DNA from: Actinomadura terrae
GTDB lineage: Bacteria > Actinomycetota > Actinomycetes > Streptosporangiales > Streptosporangiaceae
DNA: 64,000 nucleotides
Assembly (NCBI RefSeq): GCF_022751215.1
Contig: NZ_JAICDG010000004.1
Span: forward strand, 806,001-870,000
Direction of reading: 5' to 3'
Shown here: one piece after another, positions 45,024 through 55,885 of the stretch
Numbering within the stretch: the first letter of the stretch is position 1
How the letters are laid out: each line of letters begins with the position of its first letter
Position numbers and translations under genes: made by a program
The notes under the pieces: model-generated
Told to the model about the DNA's origin: nothing
Databases searched by the model: none
Seen by the model: the letters and a program-made list of their open reading frames with translations, nothing else

Positions 45024-46148
45024 GTGCACGTGGCCCACCTCTCCCTCCAGGACTTCCGCTCGTACGCGACCGCCGAGGTCTCGATCGAGCCGGGAGTCAC
45101 GGCCTTCGTGGGGCCCAACGGGCAGGGCAAGACGAACCTGGTCGAGGCCATCGGGTACGTCGCCACGCACGGCAGCCACCGGGCGTCCACCGACGCGCCG
45201 CTCGTCCGGCAGGGCGCGCCGCGGGCGATCGTCCGCGCCGGCGTGGTGAAGGACGACCGCAAGGCGCTGATCGAGCTGGAGATCAACCCGGGGAAGGCGA
45301 ACCGGGCCCGGCTCAACCGGTCCCCCATTCCGCGGCCCCGCGAGATCCTGGGGGTGCTGCGGACCGTCCTGTTCGCACCCGAGGACCTGGCGCTGGTCAA
45401 GGGCGACCCGGGGGAGCGCCGGCGGTTCATGGACGAACTGCTGACGCTGCGCGCCCCGCGCTTCGCCGGTGTCCGCTCCGACTACGACCGCGTCCTCAAG
45501 CAGCGCAACGCCCTGCTGAAGTCGGCGGCCGCCCACCGCCGCTCCCCCGGCCCCGAGGTTCTCGCCACGCTGGACGTATGGGATTCGCATCTCGCGCGGA
45601 CGGGCTCCGAACTGCTGGCCGCACGGCTGGATCTCGTGGCGGCGCTCCGTCCTCTGGTCGCGCGCGCGTACGAGGCCCTGGCACCGGCCAGCGGCGATGT
45701 GGATCTGCGCTACAAGAGTTCGTTGGGAGAGGAGGAGTTGTCCACAGACCGTGGACAGCTTGCCGAGCGGATGCTCGCCGTCGTCGCGGACTACCGCAAA
45801 CAGGAGCTGGAGCGCGGCGTCAGCCTGGTCGGCCCGCACCGGGACGAACTCGTCCTGCGGCTGGGGGAGCTGCCCGCGCGCGGCTACGCCAGCCACGGCG
45901 AGTCGTGGTCGTTCGCCCTCGGCCTCCGGCTGGCCGCGTTCGACCTGCTCCGCGCGGATGGCGACGACCCCGTTCTGATCCTGGACGACGTCTTCGCCGA
46001 ACTGGACGTGGGACGCCGCAGCCGCCTGGCGGAGATGGTCGCCCCGGCCGAGCAGGTCCTGATCACGGCCGCCGTCCCGGCGGACGTCCCGGCGGAACTG
46101 ACGGGAGGCTCGTATACCGTCTCGGACGGTCAGGTCATTCGTGAGTGA
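45024..46148 (+). CDS. recF: DNA replication and repair protein RecF
   Basis: 374 residues, ABC-type ATPase of the SMC/Rad50 family. It starts HVAHLSLQDFRSYATAEVSI with Walker A FVGPNGQGKTNLV (29-41). The ABC signature region includes GESWSFALGLRLA and Walker B reads PVLILDDVFAELD. RecF helps load RecA at single-stranded gaps. GTG 45024 gives the usual N-terminus; the ribosome site is weak. A consensus DnaA box lies inside the gene at 45738-45746. Confidence 0.95.
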   Translation: MHVAHLSLQDFRSYATAEVSIEPGVTAFVGPNGQGKTNLVEAIGYVATHGSHRASTDAPLVRQGAPRAIVRAGVVKDDRKALIELEINPGKANRARLNRSPIPRPREILGVLRTVLFAPEDLALVKGDPGERRRFMDELLTLRAPRFAGVRSDYDRVLKQRNALLKSAAAHRRSPGPEVLATLDVWDSHLARTGSELLAARLDLVAALRPLVARAYEALAPASGDVDLRYKSSLGEEELSTDRGQLAERMLAVVADYRKQELERGVSLVGPHRDELVLRLGELPARGYASHGESWSFALGLRLAAFDLLRADGDDPVLILDDVFAELDVGRRSRLAEMVAPAEQVLITAAVPADVPAELTGGSYTVSDGQVIRE

Positions 46149-46173
46149 TCCACGCCCGGGTGAGGAGAGTGCC

Positions 46174-46962
46174 ATGCCGGACGATCCACAGGATGTGCAT
46201 AACTTCACCGGTTCCAGCGCCCCTCCGAGCTCCACAGCCCTTCCAGCCTCCACCACCCCTTCGGCCTCCACCACCCCCCCGGGGTCCACCGCCCCTTCAG
46301 GCTCCACTCCCCCTTCGAACTCCGGCGCTCCTCCGGGGACCCCCACCCCCTCGGAGTCCCCTTCCCTTTCGGGCTCCACCGCTCCTCCGGGGCCTACCGC
46401 CCTCCCGGGGTCCACGGCCCTACCAGAGTCCACGGTTTCTCCGGGGGCCGGAGGCGTGCCGGGGAGCGCGGATTCGACGGACTCGGCGGCGGCGTCGGGC
46501 AAGTCGGGCATCGAGTTGGCCAGGGAGGCGCTCGCGCAGGCGAAGGCGGACGCACTCAAACGCGGCACCCTTCCCGGCCAGGGGAACAAGCGCAAGAACA
46601 CGAAGCTCATCCGCGTCCGGGAGCCGGGACGTGGAGGCGACCCCAAGCAGTTCGGCACCGCGATCCGTGAGTTGCTGGCGTCTCGCGGGTGGGAACAGCG
46701 AGCCGCCGTCGGCGGCGTGTTCGGTAACTGGGCGGGGATCGTCGGCCCTGATCTGGCGGAGCACACCCGGCCAGATCACTTCGAGGACGGCGTCCTCACC
46801 ATCGCGGCCGATTCCACCACGTGGGCGACGCAGCTGCGCCTGCTGTCCTCCACGCTCGTCCGGCGCCTGAACGAGGAACTCGGCCACGGCACCGTCCGCC
46901 GCGTCAAAGTGGTCGGCCCCTCCACAGGCCCCCGCAGAACGGGTGCCTGGCGCGTTCGCTGA
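46174..46962 (+). CDS. dciA: DciA-type helicase operator (DUF721) with Ser/Thr/Pro-rich N-terminus
   Basis: 262 residues. The C-terminal part (from about KQFGTAIRELLASRGWEQRA) is the DUF721/DciA domain, with GNWAGIVGPDLAEHTRPDHF and LTIAADSTTWATQLRLLSST. DciA is the ancestral loader/operator of replicative helicase DnaB; the mycobacterial homologue occupies the same position after recF. Residues 15-110 are tandem STTPxGSTAP-like repeats, much longer than usual. I prefer ATG 46174, with GAGGAG seven bases upstream, over the in-frame GTG 46141 that overlaps recF. Confidence 0.9.
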   Translation: MPDDPQDVHNFTGSSAPPSSTALPASTTPSASTTPPGSTAPSGSTPPSNSGAPPGTPTPSESPSLSGSTAPPGPTALPGSTALPESTVSPGAGGVPGSADSTDSAAASGKSGIELAREALAQAKADALKRGTLPGQGNKRKNTKLIRVREPGRGGDPKQFGTAIRELLASRGWEQRAAVGGVFGNWAGIVGPDLAEHTRPDHFEDGVLTIAADSTTWATQLRLLSSTLVRRLNEELGHGTVRRVKVVGPSTGPRRTGAWRVR

Positions 46963-47986
46963 CCATATGTCCACACGCCCCCGCCGCTCGAAGCCCGAGG
47001 CAGTTACACACCAGCCGTATTCACTGAGCGGAAGTGGCCTTAGCCACGATGCGCATGTGCCCGGCTATCCACATCACTGTGGACTAGACGTCCGCGCGGA
47101 GGTGTTCAGCCACGAGACGCACGCACTCAGCCGTCCAATCAATGTGGCATGGGTGTCCGTGTGGACGTGGGTCAGGGCGCCCTGCCCGCTTGCGCTGTGC
47201 CTCCTCGGCCCGGGCGTCCTCACCCCTGGGCGTCCGAGTGGACGCGAATGTGGACCACGGATGGGGCCGCTGCGCGCGCTGGTCTGAGCCCCAGCACCGG
47301 GCGGGCGGAGGTAGGGCGCTCCGTCTGCCTCTGCTGGGCTTCAACCATGGGGTCGCTGCGCGCGCTGGCCAGAGACCAGTACCGGGCGGGCGTGAGCTAG
47401 GGCGCTCCGTCTGCCTGTGCTGGGTATCAACTCTGGGTTCCTAGGGCCTCGGATGGGGGCGCCGCGCGCGCTGGCGCTGAGCCTCACCATCGGGGGACGT
47501 CGGGTAGGTCCGCTCTGGTCGTCTGCGCTGGGACTCACCTCGGAGCGTCCGGGTGGACGTGGTGGCGGGTGTGTGTGCGGGTGTGGTCAGGGGAGTGGGC
47601 TGCCAGGCGGGGTTTCTGGGGCAGGTAGAAATGTAGGTAGCTCCCTGTGATCGGATGTCGGTGGCGGGTGAGAACATCTGTTCGGGACATCCGGCGACGA
47701 GTTCCGCAGCGAGCGCGCCGTAGGCCAGAGAACCCCCCTGGGGCTATGGGGGGATGCAGCTCCAGGCCCGCCGAGCCGCCACACGCGCACACAGAGCTCG
47801 TGAGTGCCACTTTTCGCCGCGTGACCCGGTAGACTGGGTCCGGGTTCAGGATGCTGCGCCGCCATGGGTCGCCCAGGGCTCTACCGACACGTACAGAGCA
47901 CACGGGCGCCCCATGTGTGTTACGGGGCACACCGCGCTCCCTCCCGGGCGTGGGGGCGGCCGACATCCCCGTCAGGAGGATCTCCT
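46963..47986. other. 1.0-kb dciA-gyrB intergenic region with degenerate repeats
   Basis: From 47140 to 47580 there are about four diverged copies of a roughly 90-bp unit sharing GCTGCGCGCGCTGG and GGGCGCTCCGTCTGCCT. A TAGACT at about 47829, some 160 bases before gyrB, is a possible -10 element. No intact gene seen. Confidence 0.6.
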
Positions 47987-49936
47987 TTGGCGTACGACGC
48001 TAGTTCGATCACTGTCCTTGAGGGCCTTGAGGCGGTTCGCAAACGCCCGGGCATGTACATCGGGTCGACCGGTGAGCGTGGTCTGCACCACCTTGTCTAC
48101 GAGATCGTGGACAACGCGGTGGACGAGGCCCTGGCCGGTTACGCCGACGACATCGTGGTGACGCTGATGGCGGACGGCGGAGTCAGTGTGCTCGACAACG
48201 GGCGCGGCATCCCGGTCGGCGAGCATCCGGTGGAGAAACGCCCGGCCATCGAGCTCGTGCTGACGACGCTGCACGCGGGCGGCAAGTTCGACGGCAAGTC
48301 CTATGCCGTCTCCGGCGGCCTGCACGGTGTCGGGTCCGCGGTCGTGAACGCGTTGTCCAGCCGGCTGGAGGCCGAGGTCAAGGTCGACGGCCACGTCTGG
48401 CGCCAGTCCTACACCTGGCAGGGGCCCGAGACGGAGCTGCGCAAGGGTGAGGAGACCAGCGAGACCGGTACCCGCATCACCTTCTGGCCCGACCCGGACA
48501 TCTTCGAGACCACCGAGTGGAACTTCGAGACGCTCTCCCGGCGCATGCAAGAGATGGCGTTCCTGAACCGCGGGCTGAGTATCACGCTGGAGGACGAACG
48601 TCCCGAGCACAGCAGCGGCGAAGAAGAAGGCGCCCCGCACGTGGTCAAGTACCACTACGAGGGTGGCATCGAGGACTTCGTCCACTACATCAACGCGCGC
48701 AAGGACGCCGCCCACGAGTCGGTGGTCTACTTCAGCGACGACACCGAGGGCATGTCGGTGGAGATCGCGATGCAGTGGAACTCGTCCTACGCCGAGTCCG
48801 TCCACACGTTCGCGAACACGATCAACACGGCGGAGGGCGGCACCCACGAGGAGGGGTTCCGCGCGGCGCTGACCACGATCGTCAACCGGTACGCCCGCGA
48901 CAAGGGGCTGCTGCGCGACAAGGACGACAACCTCACCGGCGAGGACGTCCGCGAGGGCCTCACCGCGATCATCTCGATCAAGCTGGCCGACCCGCAGTTC
49001 GAGGGCCAGACCAAGACCAAGCTGGGCAACACCGAGGCCAAGTCGTTCGTGCAGAAGGCGTGCAACGAGCACCTGCGCGACTGGTTCGAGGAGAACCCGG
49101 GCGAGGCCAAGGAGATCATCAACAAGGCGTCCCAGGCGGCGCGGGCGCGGGTGGCGGCGCGGCAGGCGCGCGACCTGACCCGGCGCAAGAGCCTGCTGGA
49201 GTCGACGTCGCTGCCCGGCAAGCTGTCGGACTGCCAGTCCACCGACCCGTCGCGGTCGGAGCTGTACATCGTCGAGGGCGACTCGGCGGGCGGCTCGGCC
49301 AAGGGCGGCCGCGACCCGCACTTTCAGGCCATCCTGCCGATCCGCGGCAAGATCCTGAACGTGGAGAAGGCCAGGATCGACAAGATCCTGAAGAACAACG
49401 AGGTGCAGGCGATCATCACCGCCCTCGGCACCGGCGTGCACGACGAGTTCGACATCTCCCGCCTGCGCTACCACAAGATCATTCTGATGTCGGACGCGGA
49501 CGTCGACGGCCACCACATCAACACGCTGCTGCTGACCCTGCTGTTCAGGTTCATGAAGCCGCTGATCGAGGCCGGGCACGTGTACCTGTCCCAGCCCCCG
49601 CTCTACAAGATCAAGTGGGACGCTCGGGGCTCGGACGCCGACTACGCCTACTCCGACGCGGAGCGGGACGCGATCATCGAGGCCGGTGTCGCCGCGGGCA
49701 AGCGCGACCCTCGTCCCCGCGACCTCGTCCAGCGATTCAAGGGCCTCGGCGAGATGAACGCCAGCGAGCTGTGGGACACCACCATGGACCCCGACAACCG
49801 GGTCCTGCTCCAGGTGCAGCTCGACGACGCCGCGCAGGCGGACGAACTGTTCAGTGTGCTCATGGGCGAGGAGGTCGAGCCCCGGAGGGAGTTCATCCAG
49901 CGCAACGCCAAGGACGTGCGCTTCCTCGACATCTGA
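47987..49936 (+). CDS. gyrB: DNA gyrase subunit B
   Basis: 649 residues. GHKL ATPase motifs are clear: EIVDNAVDEALAGYADDI, VLDNGRGIPVGEHP and SGGLHGVGSAVVNALS. The TOPRIM domain has VEGDSAGGSAKGGRDPHF and MSDADVDGHHINTLLLTL, and the C-terminus has QRFKGLGEMNASELWDTTM. Start is TTG 47987 (AYDASSITVLEGLEAVRKRP), with AGGAGG seven bases upstream; the frame is open back to 47864 but that is leader sequence. It introduces negative supercoils with GyrA. Confidence 0.97.
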   Translation: MAYDASSITVLEGLEAVRKRPGMYIGSTGERGLHHLVYEIVDNAVDEALAGYADDIVVTLMADGGVSVLDNGRGIPVGEHPVEKRPAIELVLTTLHAGGKFDGKSYAVSGGLHGVGSAVVNALSSRLEAEVKVDGHVWRQSYTWQGPETELRKGEETSETGTRITFWPDPDIFETTEWNFETLSRRMQEMAFLNRGLSITLEDERPEHSSGEEEGAPHVVKYHYEGGIEDFVHYINARKDAAHESVVYFSDDTEGMSVEIAMQWNSSYAESVHTFANTINTAEGGTHEEGFRAALTTIVNRYARDKGLLRDKDDNLTGEDVREGLTAIISIKLADPQFEGQTKTKLGNTEAKSFVQKACNEHLRDWFEENPGEAKEIINKASQAARARVAARQARDLTRRKSLLESTSLPGKLSDCQSTDPSRSELYIVEGDSAGGSAKGGRDPHFQAILPIRGKILNVEKARIDKILKNNEVQAIITALGTGVHDEFDISRLRYHKIILMSDADVDGHHINTLLLTLLFRFMKPLIEAGHVYLSQPPLYKIKWDARGSDADYAYSDAERDAIIEAGVAAGKRDPRPRDLVQRFKGLGEMNASELWDTTMDPDNRVLLQVQLDDAAQADELFSVLMGEEVEPRREFIQRNAKDVRFLDI

Positions 49937-50269
49937 AGTACGCGGCCCAGGAGCCGGTCCAGGCGGCGCCCCGACCAAGCGACGCGAGGCAAAGCTAAGC
50001 GGCACGACGCGAGGCGACGGCCAGGCGACTCCGGCGGCCATCCGGCGCGACCGGTCACGACGCGACCCCGGCCCCAGCGGGCGACGCGACCCGTCCGGCC
50101 GACCCGGCTCCCGCCAACGCCACCGCCAACCGCCAACCGCCACGGCCGACGGCCAGACCGCCAACGGCCGACCGCCAACCACCGGCCGAGCGGCCCGAGA
50201 CCGTGAGCGGCGCCCGGGCCACCGCGCGGCGACGTACTTCCATCCCACCAAGCAGAAGAGGTCTTGAGA
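49937..50269. other. gyrB-gyrA spacer
   Basis: 333 bases, long for this pair. It contains CCGCCAAC and ACGGCC tandem phrases between 50100 and 50190. No gene seen; whether gyrA has its own promoter here is not visible. Confidence 0.5.
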
Positions 50270-52780
<2,511 letters not shown>

Positions 52781-52822
52781 TGCGCCCGGCCTCGTCACCG
52801 AGCCGCTAGGCCAGGAGGACAC

Positions 52823-53812
52823 GTGAGCACGGAGCCCGGCAAGAGCAAGGGCGGATCCGGCGCGGACGCGGGTGAGGAAACCCCTGCCAAGCGCCCCGGC
52901 GGCAAGTCCGGCAAGACCGTCGCCGCCGCCTCCGCCAAGCCCGGCCGGGACGAGGCGACCGTCGACATCACGTCCGCGGACGAGACCAGGACCGACCTCG
53001 CCCATATCGAGGACGAGCCCGACAAGTCGGAAGCTCCCGAGGGCGACACGCCGGAGATCGCCCCGATCAAGGACACGACCGAGCCTCCGTCCGACGACCG
53101 TCCGGTGACGCTCTCGGACGAGAAGACGACGCGGCCGCCCTCGTCTTCGTCGTCGGGGTCGTCGGGGTCGTCGACGCCGAGGAGCTCGTCCGGCTGGGCG
53201 AAACCGGCCGAGCCCTCGGGTGGGTCGCCCCGCGAGCGCACCGAGAAGTCGAGGAAGCCGTTCGGACGTCGCGACACGCCGTCGTCCGGGTCCAATTCCT
53301 CGGGGCCCGGCGGGTCGTCCACCTCGTCGAAGCCGTCGGGCGGCGGTTTCGCCGGAACCGTCCTGAAGGACCGTCCCGCGCCTGCGGCTCCGGCGGTGAG
53401 CCCCTCCTCCAGCAAGCCCGCGGTGAACGCCAAGCCGGCGCGCAAGGCGCAGCTGCAACTGGCCCGGCTCGAGCCGTGGTCGGTGATGAAGTTCAGCTTC
53501 GTGATGTCGGTGGTCTGCTTCGTCGTCCTGCTGGTCGCCGTCACCGTCCTGTACGTGATCCTCGCCGGGCTCGGCGTGTTCGACGCGATCAGCGACACGA
53601 TCAACAGCCTCACCAAGCAGCAGGGCGAGACCACCGGCGGCGTCGACGCCGGAAGCTGGTTCTCCTTCTTCCGCGTCTTCGGCTACACGGTCCTCGTCGG
53701 GGCGCTGAACGTCCTGCTCATCACCGCCCTCTCGACGGTCGGCTCCGTCATCTACAACCTCGCGGCCGATCTCGTGGGCGGCGTGGAGGTCACCCTCAAG
53801 GAGGCCGAGTAG
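52823..53812 (+). CDS. DUF3566 membrane protein (gyrA-linked)
   Basis: 329 residues. The first 210 are Ser/Pro/Lys-rich and probably disordered in the cytosol. The C-terminal 110 residues are the DUF3566 domain with two transmembrane helices (MKFSFVMSVVCFVVLLVAVT and VFGYTVLVGALNVLLITALS) and the closing IYNLAADLVGGVEVTLKE. It follows gyrA in most actinobacteria; function unknown, probably linked to the cell envelope. GTG 52823 has AGGAGG directly upstream. Confidence 0.9.
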   Translation: MSTEPGKSKGGSGADAGEETPAKRPGGKSGKTVAAASAKPGRDEATVDITSADETRTDLAHIEDEPDKSEAPEGDTPEIAPIKDTTEPPSDDRPVTLSDEKTTRPPSSSSSGSSGSSTPRSSSGWAKPAEPSGGSPRERTEKSRKPFGRRDTPSSGSNSSGPGGSSTSSKPSGGGFAGTVLKDRPAPAAPAVSPSSSKPAVNAKPARKAQLQLARLEPWSVMKFSFVMSVVCFVVLLVAVTVLYVILAGLGVFDAISDTINSLTKQQGETTGGVDAGSWFSFFRVFGYTVLVGALNVLLITALSTVGSVIYNLAADLVGGVEVTLKEAE

Positions 53813-54012
53813 GGGGCTCAACGAGCGCTGAGTAGCGCGCTCGGGGAAGATCGAGAGCGCGCCCGCACACCCCCTGCCCGCCGCCCCGCGAACGCCTGAG
53901 GACGCCCATGCTGACCAGTGGATCCGCGCGCCGCCGCGATCGCCTAATCGATTTCCGGTTGCCGCGCCGGATGGGGTAACCTCTCGTTGCGCCGCAAGGG
54001 CGGCGGCAGTAC

Positions 54013-54089
54013 GGGCCTATAGCTCAGTCGGTTAGAGCGCATCCCTGATAAGGATGAGGCCGGTGGTTCAAGTCCACCTAGGCCCACCA
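54013..54089 (+). tRNA. tRNA-Ile (anticodon GAT), CCA encoded
   Basis: 77 bases with acceptor stem GGGCCTA/TAGGCCC, D-arm AGCTCAGTCGGTTAGAGC, anticodon stem CATCC/GGATG with loop CTGATAA (GAT at 54047-54049), T-arm GGTGGTTCAAGTCCACC and encoded CCA. The ileT position after the gyrA block is conserved in actinobacteria; the alanine tRNA that often follows is not present. Confidence 0.98.
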
Positions 54090-54095
54090 GCTCAG

Positions 54096-54125
54096 AGCCC
54101 CCACCGGATCCCGGTGGGGGCTTTT
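54096..54125 (+). terminator. Intrinsic terminator of tRNA-Ile
   Basis: Perfect 12-bp hairpin AGCCCCCACCGG with complement, loop ATC, followed by TTTT. Confidence 0.92.
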
Positions 54126-54803
54126 GACTGTGCTGGTGACGTTCAGCTTTCCGGCGTCACCCCGGCGAGCCCCCGTTCGGGCGATCCGCGATATCGCGGT
54201 CGGGAAGTATCGCGATCCACGCCGTGAAGCCGGACGCGGCGAAGCTCGTTCTAATTCAGATCCGCGACCGCGCATTGCGACGTCCGATCGGCACGCCGTC
54301 CGCGCCGTCCACACCAAGCCGATCTTCGCCTTGCCCCACGCCCCTCGGGGCGATCTTCCTCAAGGACGTTCGCCCAGGTCGCGCCATCGCCGCCCCCGAG
54401 GGCCGGGTGTTTCTGGGAACCTTCACATGACTCCGCTTCCCTGTGGATGACGGTGGACGGAGCGGCAGGCCTGGGGACGGCCCTGCGGACGGCGTGGGGA
54501 TATCGGTTTCCCCAGGGACTTCAACTCTCTTATCCACAGGCTGTGGATTATTGCGGACATACTTCCGGGCCCACCTCCTGACCAGCGTTGACAGGTGTTC
54601 CCCCTGGCGAACGCGATCCAGTCAAGCAGTGGACAACCGGTGGACGGTGCCGATCCACACCTGGGGACGAAAGTTATCCACAGGCTTTGGACGGCGGCTG
54701 TTCGGCAGCGGTTCATGAGCGGGGTCGCGCGCGGACAGCTGACGATCATGGAAGGCGATCACGCTCCAGGCGTCCCTGACATGCGTTTATCCAGGAGGAA
54801 CAG
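54126..54803. other. Intergenic region with a second DnaA-box cluster
   Basis: 678 bases. The left 300 bases show nothing clear. From 54442 to 54682 there are two consensus DnaA boxes (54530, 54674), several near matches and a 15-base motif shared with oriC; see the separate entry. Confidence 0.65.
54442..54682. other. DnaA-box cluster outside oriC
   Basis: TTATCCACA at 54530-54538 faces TGTGGATTA at 54542-54550 as an inverted pair; TTATCCACA recurs at 54674-54682. Near matches are TGTGGATGA (54442), AGTGGACAA (54628) and GATCCACAC (54652). GGCCTGGGGACGGCC at 54468-54482 is identical to 41963-41977 in oriC. Confidence 0.65.
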
Positions 54804-55631
54804 GTGCGACGCCGCCTTCTCGCCCTCGCCACGCTCTCCACCGCCGCGACCGCGCTCGCCGGAACGCTCGCCGCCGCCTACCCCGCCCAGGCCTCGGGCC
54901 ACGGCGACAAGGGACCGGTGCGGCTCAACCAGATACAGACGATCGCCACGCACAACAGCTACCACCACGAGCTCACCAGCGCGGAGAAGGCCGTCCAAGC
55001 CAAACGGGACTCGGGATGGTGGAACCTCGAGTACTCCCACGCGTCGCTGCCCGCGCAGTTCTCCGCGCAGCGGGTTCGCAGTATCGAGCTGGACATATTT
55101 CCCGATCCCGAGGGCGGCCTCTACACCAAGCCGATCGTCCGGAGGGAGGCCGGCCTGGGCGAGATCAACGACCCGGACATGAAGAAGCCCGGCTTCAAGG
55201 TCCTGCACTGGGCCGACCACGACTACGGGTCGTCCTGCGTCTCGCTGAGCAACTGCCTGAAGCAGGCCCGCACCTGGTCGGACGCGAACCGGGGGCACGT
55301 GCCGATCCCGATCCTGCTGGAGTTCAAGTCCACCGACCCCGCGATGGAGAAGCTCGGCGGTCCGCGCAGCCCGCGCTGGGACGGCCCGCTCATGGACAAG
55401 CTCGACGCGGAGATCCGCGCCGCGATCGGTGACGACAAGATCATCAAGCCGGACGATCTGCGGCGGCCCGGGCTCACGCTGGAGCAGTCCGTCCTGAAGT
55501 ACGGGTGGCCTTCGGTGTCGAAGTCCCGTGGCAAGTTCCTGTTTCTGATGGATAACAAGGTTCCTAAACCGCATATCGCGGAGGGGAGCAGGCTTGACCT
55601 GGCCAAATCGGGAGAGGGGCGAACCGGTTGA
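54804..55631 (+). CDS. Secreted PI-PLC-like phosphodiesterase, 3'-truncated
   Basis: 275 residues. Signal peptide (RRRLLALATLSTAATALAGT then AQASG) and a calcium-dependent phosphatidylinositol phospholipase C-type barrel: IQTIATHNSYHHEL with a catalytic His, RVRSIELDIFPDPEG with the metal-binding Glu/Asp, FKVLHWADHDYGSSC with the second His, and IPILLEFKSTDPAMEKL. Complete relatives run about 100 residues further. Here the similarity stops after FLFLMDNK (about nt 55560) and 24 unrelated residues follow. GTG 54804 has AGGAGG five bases upstream. It is probably a disrupted gene at the edge of foreign DNA. Confidence 0.75.
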   Translation: MRRRLLALATLSTAATALAGTLAAAYPAQASGHGDKGPVRLNQIQTIATHNSYHHELTSAEKAVQAKRDSGWWNLEYSHASLPAQFSAQRVRSIELDIFPDPEGGLYTKPIVRREAGLGEINDPDMKKPGFKVLHWADHDYGSSCVSLSNCLKQARTWSDANRGHVPIPILLEFKSTDPAMEKLGGPRSPRWDGPLMDKLDAEIRAAIGDDKIIKPDDLRRPGLTLEQSVLKYGWPSVSKSRGKFLFLMDNKVPKPHIAEGSRLDLAKSGEGRTG

Positions 55632-55688
55632 TCCTCTCGCCCGTCGCAGAGGCAGCACACAACCGCCCTCGACGCGACGGGACACCCG

Positions 55689-55868
55689 ATGCGTAACCGG
55701 CCGCCGTTCCCGCCGCGGTTCCTCTTCTACTACGACCAGGACGCGTCCGTCCCGCCCGTCAGCCGGCCGCCCTCGCCACGGCGGCGCCTTCTCGTCCACG
55801 CGGCTTACGCCGCCGTAGGCCCGGCGCTTCTCGCTGCGCTAGTCGTCCTTTCGGGCTTGCTTGTCTAA
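55689..55868 (+). CDS. Possible small membrane protein (59 aa)
   Basis: ATG 55689 to TAA 55868. The N-terminal half is Pro/Arg-rich (RNRPPFPPRFLFYYDQD); the C-terminal half is one hydrophobic helix (AAYAAVGPALLAALVVLSGL). No strong ribosome site. Plausible but unsupported by homology I can recognise. Confidence 0.35.
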   Translation: MRNRPPFPPRFLFYYDQDASVPPVSRPPSPRRRLLVHAAYAAVGPALLAALVVLSGLLV

Positions 55869-55885
55869 GACACGCCCTCGCGCGC

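Noticed and set aside
54126..54440. A tRNA-Ala gene expected after tRNA-Ile
   Set aside because: No second cloverleaf or GGTTCGAATCC-type T-arm was found in the region.
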